A DNA stretch of 64,000 bases from Strigamia acuminata (GCA_949358305.1 OX442321.1:496001-560000), one strand, 5' to 3'; shown: positions 1-11,178, counted from the first letter of the stretch. Made by a program: numbers and translations. The notes: generated by a model not told the origin, from the letters alone.

Positions 1-1
1 A

Positions 2-3000
2 TGGACTCATGGTATGATGCAGCAGTATTTTTTAGTGTTGCCTCACGACATGAAGTTCATGTTAATCGGCAATGACGCAATGAAAAGGATGAAAATACAG
101 CCGAATCCACTCAACGGCAAATGGAATTTCATCACGACAATAGATGTACCACAACCTTACATACCACAGTATCTTCTTGATAAATATGAGCAAAAGAAAG
201 AAGAGCCCGAATCGTCATTGAAAACATTTAGAAAAGAAAGTAGCTTTTGTGCATTCGAGGCGAGGTTGAAGGTTGGAAATGGAGTCCATGATATGATTGA
301 AGAAGCAAAACTGCAATTAACAGAGGCAGCACAATTAGAGCATGTGCTGAGAAAATATGAGAAGATACTCAGCAAGAATCCTGGAAAAACACACGTGCTC
401 CAACACTCGATAAACTTAGACACGGATAAACCGATCCGAGTTCCATTCAAATCATGGAACCCACAAAAGCGCGAAATTTTAAGAACCCTCTGCCAGGAGA
501 TGATCGACAAAGGCTATGTATCGGAAGCTGAAGGAGATTACGCAACGCGAATCGTGCTGGTAATGAGACCAGGTTCGGAGCCACGCCTCTGTATCGATTA
601 CAGAGCACTAAACGAACACACCCTTTATGACCCGCCACAAATGCCGACCATTACGGAAATCTTAAGAGAATTAGGAGAATTCCAATGGGTGTCGACCATT
701 GACTTAACAAAGGGCTACTGGCAGATAGACTTGAGACCGGAAGATCGTCCGAAAACGGCTTTCTGGAGCCCCATGGGCCGTTTAATGTTCAATGTCATGC
801 CCTTCGGGCTGGTCAACGCGCCAACAACATTTCAACGTTTGATTGAAAAGGTATTAGGCGAAGCATTCAGGAAATATGCTTGGGCCTACCTGGACGATAT
901 AGTGATCGTATCTAAGACTTATGAAGAACATATGAAGCACTTGGACTCAGTATTGGGAAAACTACAGCAAGCCGGATTACACGTGAATCCGACCAAGTCC
1001 AAATTCTGCAGAAAAGAACTCAAATTCCTAGGATATAAATTAGGAATTAATGGATTAAGTGTAGACCCCGCGAAAGTAGCGGCAATCTCAGAATTTCCAG
1101 CGCCAAAGAATTTGACTGAGCTCCAGAGATTCCTCGGAATGGTCAACTTTTTCCACCGTCTTCTGAAGGATTTGGCAACTGTAGCGGCACCATTACGCCC
1201 ATTGTTGAAGAAAGGAATAGAGTTCCTATGGGAAAATGAGCACCAAGTTGCATTTGATGAAATAAAAAAGTTATTGACTGATGCAAAGACAATGCATCTA
1301 CCGAATTTACATCAATCTTTCATTGTGAGAACAGATGCGAGCAAAAAGGGTTTGGGCGCCGCTTTAATGCAGATGAAGGAAATTGACGGCCAGATGATAG
1401 AATCACCATGTGTTTATATCAGCCGATGTCTGCAGCAGGCAGAACTCAATTATAGCGCCACCGACCTCGAGTGTTTAGCCGTCATATGGGCGCTGCGGAA
1501 ATTCAGGCCGTATCTCGAATTCACGAGCTTCGTCGTGCAAACTGACCACGAGGCGTTGAAATGGTTGATGAGACTGGAAGAGCCAGCAGGCCGTCTTGCC
1601 CGCTGGCAAATGGAATTGATGTCTTACAATTTCCAAATTCAGTACTTAAAGGGGACATCCAACACATTGGCCGACGCATTGTCCAGGGCGCCAATTCAGA
1701 TAATTTGCGACGTGGAAGACACCGGAGAAGCCGACGGCGATCTGAGATATTGCCCAACTGAGCCACGCAAATGGGTGGTGGGGAATTGGAATCAATTGCC
1801 ACGACCGATAAGCGAAGACGAGGAGGTCGCATCATATTGGTGTCAGATGTACAGTGCGCCTAGTGAAGAGTTGGAACAGAGTCCAAAAGAAAAGAAAGAG
1901 TGGCAGTACATGCCAACTTCCGAAAACGAGATGGTCACGGCATTTATCGCAAAAGTGACGGAACAAGCAAACTGCACACCGCCGACACGAGAAGAGCTCG
2001 TAGATCACCAGATCAAAGACCGCCACTGTCAGGCCATGCGACATTATCTTGAGACTGAGCAATTTCCCACATACGTGAAAACTCCGTTGCATAGGAAAAA
2101 ATATCGCATCTTAGCAACAAAACACATTGTTGAGGAAAACCTCTTGCTCAAATATCACCCAACAATGTCGGATGATTTGGCAGAGGATTCAAGAGCGCTT
2201 AAAATTGTAGTGCCGAGATCATTACGATTTAGAGTTCTGTGGCAAATGCACGGACATCCTTTGGCGAGCCACTGCGGAATAGCACGAACACTTTATCGTA
2301 TGCGACAAGTGTATACGTGGGAGGGGATGAAACGAGATACAGCTCGATTTATTAAGCATTGTTCTCGTTGCCAAGCGTGCAAACCCAGAACAAAAACACG
2401 AATAGAACCAGCTCAAATTGGCCCGTATGCACCATTTGAATGTTTGAGTATCGATTTAGTAGGACCATTAACTAGAACGGAAACAGGAAATAACTATATT
2501 TTAGTGATCCTGGATATAGCTACTCGCTGGCCAGAACTTTACCCGCTGGCAGACCCAGTGGCCCAAGATATAGCTGACTGTTTGTTTGACACATGCATGG
2601 GCTGGGGATTTCCGCTCCGGATAATATCAGATAACGGACCGCAATTTAAAGCACGCCTTTATCTTGAGTTTTGTAAAAAGTTCAAAATCGTGCCGCGATT
2701 TACATCACCTTATCATCCCCAAGCCAACACAGTTGAAAGGACCAACAGAGATTTAAAATATATTCTTTCAATTTACACATCGATCCACAAGCGCTGGGAC
2801 GAATATCTAAGAGAGATAGCGTTTAGTATACGCACAACAGCAACAACAGGCCGCGATTACTCGCCAGCATACTTAAATTGTGGCCGAGAATTTAGGATAC
2901 CATGGGATCCTCGAATTTTGGATGGAATTTTGAAAATTGACCCAAATAAGCCACACATTTACATCCAACGATTGGAAAAGGTCATTCGCGACACGTACCA

Positions 3001-3934
3001 TCATATGATGGCACACATCATGGACCTTCGTGAACGCGTGGACAACCATAAATTAGATGGAAAATTTCAAGATTTTCGAACAAACGACCTCGTATGGAAG
3101 GAAGATCACGTTTTGTCAAAAGCGTCGCAAGGAATTTCGGCGAAATTATCCGACAAGAGAAGTGGGCCATACGTTATTATTAAAGTCCACCAGGGCGGAG
3201 CTGTTAAATTAAGACGACTCAAAGATAATAAGATCTTACGTTCCATTCACATGTCCGAGTTAACGCCGTTTTTCCCGGAATTTAATCAAGAAATTTGGGA
3301 AAAAGGCCAAACACAAAGTAACCCGGAAGGAAAAATTATTAACACATTGTTCGACGAGCCATCAACATCTGAAATGCAAGAAATTGCAAATATGGAGGGT
3401 TCGCAAAACGTGCAGAATGAACAAATTCAAGGCAGTAATTCAATAGAATCTCAAACTTTGCGTCAAATGCAAAATTTAGACGATTCGCAAAATCAAGGAA
3501 ATTCACAAGAATCACAAATTTTGGATCAAACACAAAAATTGCAAGATTCACAAATTTCGCATGACCAACAAGAATCGGAATTACAAGCAACGCCAAGTTC
3601 ATCAGACACGGAAAATAATGAGAAAAGAGAATCTACAATTCCAAGCGATCAACAAGTCGAACAAAGTGAAGAAATTAATGAAGATTTGAGCGCAACTTTG
3701 CAACAAACATCACAAGTTGATGTGCCACTTTTTCCAAAAAATTTAGTTATAGAAACAGACGAACAGGTTGCGTCGTTTTCTAAAAAGGGGGGAGAAGTGG
3801 TGAAAAAAGTGAAAACAAAACAAAGATATAAAGATCTGCGCGAAAACCAACTCAAAACAATTAAAAAGAAAGCTGTCTTGAAGAAATATCCACTTCGAGA
3901 CAGAGGGAGGATTAAACCACCAGACTACCTCTAA
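2..3934 (+). CDS. pol: Pol polyprotein (protease end, RT, RNase H, integrase), 5' partial
   Basis: This is the replication polyprotein of the LTR element. The frame is already open at base 2, so the ATG at 14 is probably internal. Numbering from that ATG, residues 1-25 look like the C-terminal part of an aspartic protease (MLIGNDAM). RT follows with CIDYRAL near 193, FGLVNAP, and the catalytic YLDD near 292. RNase H has RTDASKKGLGAAL and a TDHEALKWL motif. The integrase has an HHCC zinc-binding region (HPLASHCGIA ... CSRCQAC), then D (LSIDLVGP, ~812), D (SDNGPQF) and E (TVERTNRD, ~906). A GPY/F-type module (RSGPYVI) lies near 1051, with no chromodomain after it. A Gln-rich tail ends in a basic YPLR/RIKPP segment. 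No frameshift or stop is seen. Confidence 0.97.
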   Translation, partial: WTHGMMQQYFLVLPHDMKFMLIGNDAMKRMKIQPNPLNGKWNFITTIDVPQPYIPQYLLDKYEQKKEEPESSLKTFRKESSFCAFEARLKVGNGVHDMIEEAKLQLTEAAQLEHVLRKYEKILSKNPGKTHVLQHSINLDTDKPIRVPFKSWNPQKREILRTLCQEMIDKGYVSEAEGDYATRIVLVMRPGSEPRLCIDYRALNEHTLYDPPQMPTITEILRELGEFQWVSTIDLTKGYWQIDLRPEDRPKTAFWSPMGRLMFNVMPFGLVNAPTTFQRLIEKVLGEAFRKYAWAYLDDIVIVSKTYEEHMKHLDSVLGKLQQAGLHVNPTKSKFCRKELKFLGYKLGINGLSVDPAKVAAISEFPAPKNLTELQRFLGMVNFFHRLLKDLATVAAPLRPLLKKGIEFLWENEHQVAFDEIKKLLTDAKTMHLPNLHQSFIVRTDASKKGLGAALMQMKEIDGQMIESPCVYISRCLQQAELNYSATDLECLAVIWALRKFRPYLEFTSFVVQTDHEALKWLMRLEEPAGRLARWQMELMSYNFQIQYLKGTSNTLADALSRAPIQIICDVEDTGEADGDLRYCPTEPRKWVVGNWNQLPRPISEDEEVASYWCQMYSAPSEELEQSPKEKKEWQYMPTSENEMVTAFIAKVTEQANCTPPTREELVDHQIKDRHCQAMRHYLETEQFPTYVKTPLHRKKYRILATKHIVEENLLLKYHPTMSDDLAEDSRALKIVVPRSLRFRVLWQMHGHPLASHCGIARTLYRMRQVYTWEGMKRDTARFIKHCSRCQACKPRTKTRIEPAQIGPYAPFECLSIDLVGPLTRTETGNNYILVILDIATRWPELYPLADPVAQDIADCLFDTCMGWGFPLRIISDNGPQFKARLYLEFCKKFKIVPRFTSPYHPQANTVERTNRDLKYILSIYTSIHKRWDEYLREIAFSIRTTATTGRDYSPAYLNCGREFRIPWDPRILDGILKIDPNKPHIYIQRLEKVIRDTYHHMMAHIMDLRERVDNHKLDGKFQDFRTNDLVWKEDHVLSKASQGISAKLSDKRSGPYVIIKVHQGGAVKLRRLKDNKILRSIHMSELTPFFPEFNQEIWEKGQTQSNPEGKIINTLFDEPSTSEMQEIANMEGSQNVQNEQIQGSNSIESQTLRQMQNLDDSQNQGNSQESQILDQTQKLQDSQISHDQQESELQATPSSSDTENNEKRESTIPSDQQVEQSEEINEDLSATLQQTSQVDVPLFPKNLVIETDEQVASFSKKGGEVVKKVKTKQRYKDLRENQLKTIKKKAVLKKYPLRDRGRIKPPDYL

Positions 3935-4652
3935 AAATAGAATAGAGCGACGTCACTCGGGAGTCCGGAAGTGGACGACGTCGCAGCTCGATCGTGATTG
4001 GTTGAACGAACCTCATGCCGATTCAACGTGAAGTAAAAATCACATGTGTGGAGACATTCGTCAAAACAATAACAAAAAACGTTGGAGTGATTTAAACTAA
4101 CCACAAGCAATCAAACAACAAGGAATTACGAGGAAGTCCGGACGGAACAATCATCAACACCACGATGGATCAAGATTTCCGACCGCCGCCAAGACCGAAG
4201 AAACCAGTACACGAAGAGGTAGTAAAAAATCGAATTAAGTCGAAGAAAACTAAGGATAAGAGATCCAAAATAATAGTTATCATTATTCATCAATTGTGCG
4301 TGTCATAAAAGTAAAAATTTATCGATGATCGTAAGAGACGAAGCGAAATAAGTCGTAAATACGGAGACGCGATCACAAAATTGATAAAAGATCGTGATAA
4401 GCATAAAATATCGCTAAGGAGGCTAAAACTAAGTTAAAACTATCAGAAATAATTAGTTTTATGTGACAAAATTAGTGAATATTAGCAAAAAACTGGAGAA
4501 AAGCGACATGAAAATACGTCGCGATATACGAAAGAGCGCCATCTGGCAAGAATTTTATGAAACGTAAAATTAAGAAAATGACACACGCAATTGAGAATAA
4601 TTTAGTAAAAGATGAGGAATTAATGAAATTTAATTTATAGACAAGGAAGGCA
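3935..4652 (+). other. Spacer between pol and third ORF, with candidate intron
   Basis: About 720 bp without a long frame. It holds a short start at 4165 whose first 18 codons (Pro/Lys-rich) end at GAAGAG followed by a donor-like gtagta at 4219. An acceptor-like pyrimidine/AT tract ending in tatag lies at 4631-4640. Removing 4219-4640 would join the small exon in frame to the third ORF. No LTR copy is visible here, so this is not a junction between two separate elements. Confidence 0.5.
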
Positions 4653-7600
4653 ATGGAATCATGGGACGCATTACCCAAAAACGCGAGAGTCCCACGAACC
4701 TTCTATCGGGGAAGAATCCATCAAAAGCTGAGAAGAATATTCGAGCGGAGAGGCTACAAACCAGCAAATGTCCGAAAATTCATCTCGCTAGCCATGCAAC
4801 GACGCTGGGGAACCTTGAAGAGATTATTCAAGGGTTTCAAAACGTGTTTCCATGAAATGTTAAAACTAATTTCAATATTAACGGACACACACGGACCAAT
4901 TTGGAACGAATTGATAGGCGAAGATTTTCCGATGACTCCAGAAGAAGCGGAGGACTACGTTATTTATTGTGACCCAGCGACAAATCGAGTTCAATTTGCA
5001 CGACAAGTGATGAACCGACTGCAGGAAGGCATGGCGGATGTAGCAGCAAGATATCTGGAGGCCAAAGCGAAATGGCAAGCAGAGCAGGCATTACTGGACG
5101 AGCCAGATTTGGAGACAATACCACCATATTACGTCACTTCACAATACGAGATGCACCAGCTCACGATGGCCGGAGTGCTCGGTGTTCACATCACGCCAGT
5201 ATCCAAAGAAAAGCCGGAGTTGCGAGATGATTTTGGCCCGCTGGTATATGTAAAGAGGCAACGACTGGAGAAAGAGGAAAAGGAACGTAGAGATAAAAGA
5301 TCTCAGGACGACCGAGAGCCAAGTCCAGAACGACGAAGAAAGACACCGCCCCAGACAACTCGAAAAGTGGAGTATTCGTCAAGACGACCACGAAGTACGG
5401 TACAGCGAGAGAAGACTCCGCCAGAGAGAGCAGAAAGATCTACAACATCTGCACGCCATCCGAGAAGTCGATCAGCGTCCAGAAGTCAACAAAAATCGGA
5501 ATTAAGTCCGAAACCTCATCATTCATCGAGAAGTCACCATTCTAGAGATAGAAACTACGATGAATTCCGATTTGAACAACATGAGTTAGCTCGAAGAGGA
5601 AGGGAAGCAAGGACCCGAGGAGCACTTCGGTACAGAGGAAGCGACAGAAGGAGGAAAGAAACTCCGCCGAAGCAAAGTACGTCAAGAAACCGAAGTAGGG
5701 TAACAAGACCCCTTGAACGAGACGAAAAAATGCGACAAGAAACAAGGGAGCATCGAAGTCACTCGTCGGAGCGGCGTAAAGTAAAATATGTTTCCTCTTC
5801 TCGTAGAAGAGACAGTCGAAGTCCGGAATTAAGTCCGATAAACAAAGAACGTCAGTTAAAAGAAAATCGACGACAGACAAGCAATAGTTCGACAGAAAAG
5901 AGGTCGCACTCAGAATCACGTCCAGTGAGCAGTCATCGATATTCTAAAATGCGTCCAAAACGAACTGTGACACAGGATGAGGATGACATTTTACGAATCC
6001 AAGTGAAAGAAAGTAGTGATTCATACTATTCAGCATCAGAAAATGAATACGTGCTTGTAGACGAAGTGCGGGAAATTTCATTGGAGTGCCAAGAAAGGAT
6101 GCAAATTTCAGAAGAAGAAACGAAAGAGACGCAGCTTTCACAAGAGATAACGTCCGCAATCACCTATGAACTTGAGGAAACGGAAAAAAGTCCGACAGGG
6201 CCAAGGACGCCTCAAGAGACTCCACCAAGATCACCAGTCATTGGTACCCACACGCCGATTACGTGGACACCCCGATCAGTGCCTCCAACGCCGACTCCGA
6301 GAAAGTCACCACCTGAGACGTATAGTTTTGTCGACTTACCCACGTTGGATGAAGCTTTGGCGATAAAACATGCCCAAATCGCAAAAGGGGTTAAAGAGAG
6401 GACGTCGAAGCCGAGAATATTACGTCCACGAGGGAGGTCATCAATCATCCGCGGAGGACGAGATCCGAGGAGACCCACCAAGCCTCAAAAAGAAGTCAGA
6501 CGAGAATCGGTATTAAGACCGCAAGCGGAAGTGGAAATCCGAGTTGACGAATCGCAAAAGGCGAAGGACCCACGAACAGCAAAACCACGAGAGCAGCAAG
6601 GGGTAAATCCACACACTTTGCCTTTCACGGAGCAAATCCCCGAAGTGAACATTACGTTGCCCGTTCCAAACTTGGCCACGGCACCTTACTCGAATAATCC
6701 CGTAATGCAGCCAGAGGAAGGGTTCGATAAAGACTATCGTCCACTTTGGGAGATGTTTCTGCGATTTCCACTTTGCCACCAAGGATTATTGAAGGCAAAT
6801 TTAGATGAATACCAGAACGCGCAGATTCACGAAGCGGTTAACGACCTCAGAAGGAGAGCGAAAGAGTTCGTGCAGCAAGCAGTGGAGCTACAAACGAAGG
6901 AGTGGCTCGGACAGTTCCAACCACTGCTGGACGCCGCATTTTACAGAGTCATGTTTCCAGGAGTTTTCCCATCAGTCGAGACGACATTCATCGCCACCAC
7001 TTTCCTGTGGACGGCCGCGTTAGGAATCCCCAACGAGATGATCGGAAACTGGACGTCCATCTTAAGAGATCCGCCAGCAGTACGAGCGCAGCTAATGAAG
7101 GATGTCCTGGGAAATGGAGAAACGCCGGACCAGTGTGCGATGAGACTAAGGGCCGAGTGGGTGCAACATTATCAAAACGTGATGGCTCAACAGAAGTTCC
7201 GTACTTTTGTGGAGCAGAAGCAAATGGAGTGGGCTCCAATGGAACCACCTGCGCCCACACTCGAAGAAAGACCAACAATTCTGATGGCGACCACACCCGT
7301 GATGATGTCGAACGTACAGTCGACTCGAGCCAAACCGGCTGCGACCTATACACCGATGGCCTATCAATTAGCTATGAATAGGTCAGCAAGAAATTCGGAG
7401 TCCGAGACATGTGGCAGTGAAGCAGATCGGAGTAGACGAGAAGGAATTGAGTCCTCGGCCAAAGAATCGGACGTTTCCAGAAAAGGGTTGGCCAACATCG
7501 ACAAGACGCCCAAACCAGGTGCGAGGAGGAGTAAAAACCAGGATTTCGGGAAAATTCGTCACCTGTATCCCAAATTGAGGTTATCCGAAGCTACGAGAAC

Positions 7601-7904
7601 CATGTTAATCTACAGCAACACCTTGAGCCATGACGCTCTCAAATGGCTGGAAAATGCGGTCCGAGAACCAAAAAGGGTGACCCAGCATCGAAGAGTGATT
7701 GCTGTCCGCAAGGCACCAACCGGCACAAGGGAGAAATACGACATGGACTATGCAAGAGTGTTCCCGACGACCACGGACATTACTGAAGTTTGGCTACATG
7801 TCAATAATGGAGCCGCGTCGGGTCCAACTCGAGGAATGCCCCGATTTTCAGTGTCTGAGAGTGAGGTACCAGTCCTGGACCCCACTGCTCAATACGAAGA
7901 CTAG
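4653..7904 (+). CDS. Third retrotransposon ORF, 1083 aa, RS/RE-rich, function unknown
   Basis: The ORF lies in the env position, but I see no signal peptide, membrane segment or Cys-rich ectodomain, so it is not a recognisable envelope. Residues 1-200 are basic and helical. Residues ~200-440 are a long Arg/Ser/Glu-rich region with many SP and TPP steps, resembling RS domains of splicing factors. Next come an acidic stretch (~450-520) and a Pro/Thr-rich stretch (~520-600). A mixed helical domain lies at ~690-860, with a basic C-terminal part after ~930. No CCHC zinc knuckle and no protease motif are present. The frame may begin upstream: a 54-nt exon at 4165-4218 would splice in frame to 4641, 12 nt before this ATG. 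An unusual Gag or nucleic-acid-binding accessory protein is possible. I do not recognise it. Confidence 0.8.
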   Translation: MESWDALPKNARVPRTFYRGRIHQKLRRIFERRGYKPANVRKFISLAMQRRWGTLKRLFKGFKTCFHEMLKLISILTDTHGPIWNELIGEDFPMTPEEAEDYVIYCDPATNRVQFARQVMNRLQEGMADVAARYLEAKAKWQAEQALLDEPDLETIPPYYVTSQYEMHQLTMAGVLGVHITPVSKEKPELRDDFGPLVYVKRQRLEKEEKERRDKRSQDDREPSPERRRKTPPQTTRKVEYSSRRPRSTVQREKTPPERAERSTTSARHPRSRSASRSQQKSELSPKPHHSSRSHHSRDRNYDEFRFEQHELARRGREARTRGALRYRGSDRRRKETPPKQSTSRNRSRVTRPLERDEKMRQETREHRSHSSERRKVKYVSSSRRRDSRSPELSPINKERQLKENRRQTSNSSTEKRSHSESRPVSSHRYSKMRPKRTVTQDEDDILRIQVKESSDSYYSASENEYVLVDEVREISLECQERMQISEEETKETQLSQEITSAITYELEETEKSPTGPRTPQETPPRSPVIGTHTPITWTPRSVPPTPTPRKSPPETYSFVDLPTLDEALAIKHAQIAKGVKERTSKPRILRPRGRSSIIRGGRDPRRPTKPQKEVRRESVLRPQAEVEIRVDESQKAKDPRTAKPREQQGVNPHTLPFTEQIPEVNITLPVPNLATAPYSNNPVMQPEEGFDKDYRPLWEMFLRFPLCHQGLLKANLDEYQNAQIHEAVNDLRRRAKEFVQQAVELQTKEWLGQFQPLLDAAFYRVMFPGVFPSVETTFIATTFLWTAALGIPNEMIGNWTSILRDPPAVRAQLMKDVLGNGETPDQCAMRLRAEWVQHYQNVMAQQKFRTFVEQKQMEWAPMEPPAPTLEERPTILMATTPVMMSNVQSTRAKPAATYTPMAYQLAMNRSARNSESETCGSEADRSRREGIESSAKESDVSRKGLANIDKTPKPGARRSKNQDFGKIRHLYPKLRLSEATRTMLIYSNTLSHDALKWLENAVREPKRVTQHRRVIAVRKAPTGTREKYDMDYARVFPTTTDITEVWLHVNNGAASGPTRGMPRFSVSESEVPVLDPTAQYED

Positions 7905-7933
7905 GAGTGAAGGAAGAATCGGGGATCCTTCCT

Positions 7934-7947
7934 AAAAAGGAGGGAGG
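7934..7947 (+). promoter_or_regulatory. Polypurine tract for plus-strand priming
   Basis: AAAAAGGAGGGAGG lies directly before the TGTAGTGACC start of the LTR. This is the expected position of the second-strand primer in LTR retrotransposons. Confidence 0.85.
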
Positions 7948-8919
7948 TGTAGTGACCCTAGTGGTCACTAGTGAAGTGTCAGAAAAAGTCTGAAAAATAA
8001 TATTTTAGTTTATTATATTTTAGTTTGAGTTTTTTATGCTTCCTGTTTACAGGCTAGAAAGCGAAGCAGAGTGGGAGGAAATATGGGTGGTTGCCAGGGT
8101 AACCAGCCCACAAGCCTCCAAACAGGAAATGAGTCCTGAGAGGAGTGAGAACTCCTCAGTATGAATTCAACTTTTGCCAGAGAACAACCACAAAACTACC
8201 CAGAGAAAACCTCCAGTATTTTGTGATTCCTCCAAGAGTTGCCATATTCCTGAGTTAGCCAGCTGCTAATTTGGGAGCTTTTCCTACTGTTGTAACAGAC
8301 AACAGCGGGATATCACGGTCTTGCCGCATTTCACGTGCGGTGGGATTTCATTCACATTCTTGAGATAACTCATTGTTGTCTTGAGACTTCGCCTTGCCGT
8401 GGAGGAAATCCGGCTAGACGTTGCGAAGAGTCGCAAATACGTCGCCACGACGACGGAATTGCGAGCCGAGAGAGAGTTTAGACGTTACGGAAAGAGTCCG
8501 ATTGATCCAGCGAGTCGACGCAAGCCGACTCGTATCAGACGATTTCCAAGGAGTTCGAGGAGTTGAGTGACGGAATAAGTCCGTTTCACCGTGGAGCGAC
8601 GCCGAGCAGAATATCGAGACGAGCGTCGAAGACAGAGCCGTAGAAGCGCGACGAAACGAGCCGTTATCGTCGCCGGAGCGCTGGAATCGTCAAAATAACG
8701 TTTCCACGTCGATTTGAAGTTATTTCCTCATTTCATCTATTATTTCATTTCTTATTTCCATTAAGCTTTATTTATCACTGTAATTTATCTTATTCTAAGT
8801 CAGAATAAACCATTTTGTGAGTTTAATATTAGAGAGTAGTTTTTATGATAAGTCTTGTCTAAGCATCAATAAGTCTAGAATTATTATTATTTATTTAATA
8901 ATAATTTGGGCTCATTACA
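7948..8919 (+). repeat. 3' LTR of the Ty3/gypsy element
   Basis: The LTR starts TGTAGTGACC right after the polypurine tract and ends ...CTCATTACA, giving TGTA/TACA termini. The first 30 bp contain a small inverted repeat (TAGTGACC ... GGTCACTA). An AATAAA lies near 8804, where a polyadenylation signal is expected. The central part (8340-8700) is unusually CpG-rich. The end is chosen from the TG...CA rule only, since the other LTR is outside the window. Confidence 0.8.
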
Positions 8920-11178
8920 ACCTGACGTGTTCGATCAAAGGACGAAATAAGGACCAAGTGTGTGCACTGATAAACCAATCATTCGAACAAAAGAAAAATC
9001 AAATCACAAAATCAATAAAAAAAAATAAAAAAAAATAAAAAAATTCAACTTTAAAAAAAAAAAAAAAAAAAATTCACGTCTGCAGTTGCGAGATATAAAG
9101 AAGAAGAAAAAAAAATCCATTATAATAAATATTTAATCCACATATAAAAAGAAATAACTTCATCAAACTTGCATCACTCCATGAATTCCCAATCGCCCAT
9201 AACAACTACATCAAAATCTCACGACGTCAACAAAACGCGTCCAAACGACTTCAAACAAAAACACCACCAAGCACCGCCTCTCAAAACCGGAAACCGGAAA
9301 CACACAATATTAATCTAAAAATAGAGCCATCAATTCATCTCATTCATTAAACCAACTCCTTAAACCTCCCTTTTGTCTCTCACCCGAGCGAGAAACGAAA
9401 AAGCGCGAGCAAACAAAACGACAAAACCCTTTGTCACACAAACACGAAACAAAAGCCCCACTAAAACCCCCCACCCCGTCTCTCTTTCTGCTCCAAAACC
9501 CCCCGATACAATACACCATCTGCTCGCCATAACCCTTCTATTAATTTATCGCTCGCGATGACTCAGTGGACATTTCGGCGCCGCTCCTCAAACAACTCGA
9601 TGAATTATTAATTAATAAAAAGTAAAAACACTAATCGAGATATGTTGATCGTGTTAAACGGGAGCACAAAAGGAACCGTTCCCGCTTCATCCTCACGTAG
9701 CAAACACAAAAAATCCAACGACGTGCTGACGACTTCATTTCATTTCCCCCCGCGTTTCCTTCTCTCATTTGCATATTTCAAATAAAACGTGGAGGATTCA
9801 CCGCACGAAATGTGTGTACTTGTCGCGACCACACGACAACTAATCAAGAAAAAGTTGTCGGCGAAAAAAGAAGGGGAAAATGGAGGGGATTGATACGAGA
9901 TGAATGAAGCCCCACGAGTTGATTAGCCCTTTCCGTTCTTCTGGTTCCACGAGATTATCACCACTCCCTCGCTCCTCGCTTCCGCCATTCGCTTCTCTTC
10001 CCTTCCAATTCCCACCACCCACACAATGGCACCAGGGAGGGGTGTGCTAACCAATTGGTGAGTTTAATTTCACCAGGGAATAAATATATCGCATTGGATC
10101 GCATCAATCTCTCCATCCCTCGCGCTGCCTCCTTTTTTTCAAGGTGAAATTCGCCGGATAAATAATATATTTTTGGCTCCGAGTGTCAATCATTCATGGA
10201 AATTGTGACAGATGGAATTTTAATCTCCACTTAAACACACAAATTTTTTTTTTTTAAATTTAAAATTTCCATCATGTGATGATTGGAAATTCAAGGACCT
10301 TAACCCTTTAATCTTTCGACGAAAATGAGCGTCATCGGACAAAGAGTGGAATTTATTGCTGCGAGGAGCGAGAAAAAGTTTTTTTTTCTCGCGCGATTTC
10401 CTCATTGCGGACAAAAGGGAAGAAAATTATCAAACTTGAAAGAAATCTTAATCTTCAAAATGGAGTTGAGAAAAAAATAAGACAACATTCCAATCACAGC
10501 AAAAACACCTCACGAGTCGAGTGTGTGTGAGGGTCCACGAAAAAGCATTTTTTAAATTTTTTTAAAATTTTTTTTAAAAGATAAAAAGAAAGCAAATCTA
10601 ATTTGTCGTCTGGGTGGCCGCCCAAAATGCCCTCTGGTGCTAACAATTTATTTAAATTAATAACTAAAAACATTTTTTATTTAATTTTTCAATCCCAAAA
10701 ATTAAAAAAAAAAAAACTATAATATACATAAAAAAAAAAATCCTTTTAAAATGTGAATCATTAGCTTAAATGCGTGTTGGCCTCGGAAGCTAAACCCACA
10801 AATTCAGTAAAAGTCTCCCCTGTGGGTATTCCGTTGGAAGAAAATACCACTTGCCGTTATCGCCTCCGAAAAATTGCCATTTCCACGCATTTCCATCCGC
10901 ATTGGTTTAACATGAAGACACGAAATCCACAACTCAAAACACTAAGGCAAAAACAACAACAATTATTCAGGGGCAGCGCACATCAAATATCGAATTTTCA
11001 TCTTTAGTATCCCAAAAAATTCACATTTTAAACGTCAAATCCATTAAATTTATGTTCGTTTTATAATTACGGTCTTTAAAAAAAATTACCAACTCGTAAA
11101 ACCAAAAAAAAAAAAGAAAATAGTTTTATTTAGTAAAGTTTCTAAAAATAAATAACACGAGTTTACATGTGGGGTCCA
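8920..11178. other. AT-rich non-coding DNA
   Basis: No gene is supported. The stretch has many A or T tracts (for example 9050-9072) and short frames without domain content. Nothing resembling a tRNA or rRNA is seen. Confidence 0.6.

Larger units (their letters stand above)
1..8919 (+). mobile_element. Ty3/gypsy-type LTR retrotransposon, 5' end outside window
   Basis: The stretch reads in element order: end of protease, reverse transcriptase, RNase H and integrase (to 3934), a 0.7-kb spacer, a second large ORF (4653-7904), a polypurine tract (7934-7947) and a 3' LTR (7948-8919). The RT-RNaseH-integrase order is that of Ty3/gypsy, not copia. Both long frames are free of stops, so the copy looks young. 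The 5' LTR, primer-binding site and any gag lie to the left of the window, so target-site duplication and LTR divergence cannot be tested here. It is not known whether the element sits in an intron of the downstream collagen gene or between genes. Confidence 0.93.

Noticed and set aside
7905-8600. Frames across the retroelement 3' end and LTR (7699-7935, 8381-8566)
   Set aside because: One is a shifted shadow of the third ORF, the other runs through CpG-rich LTR sequence. No domain content.
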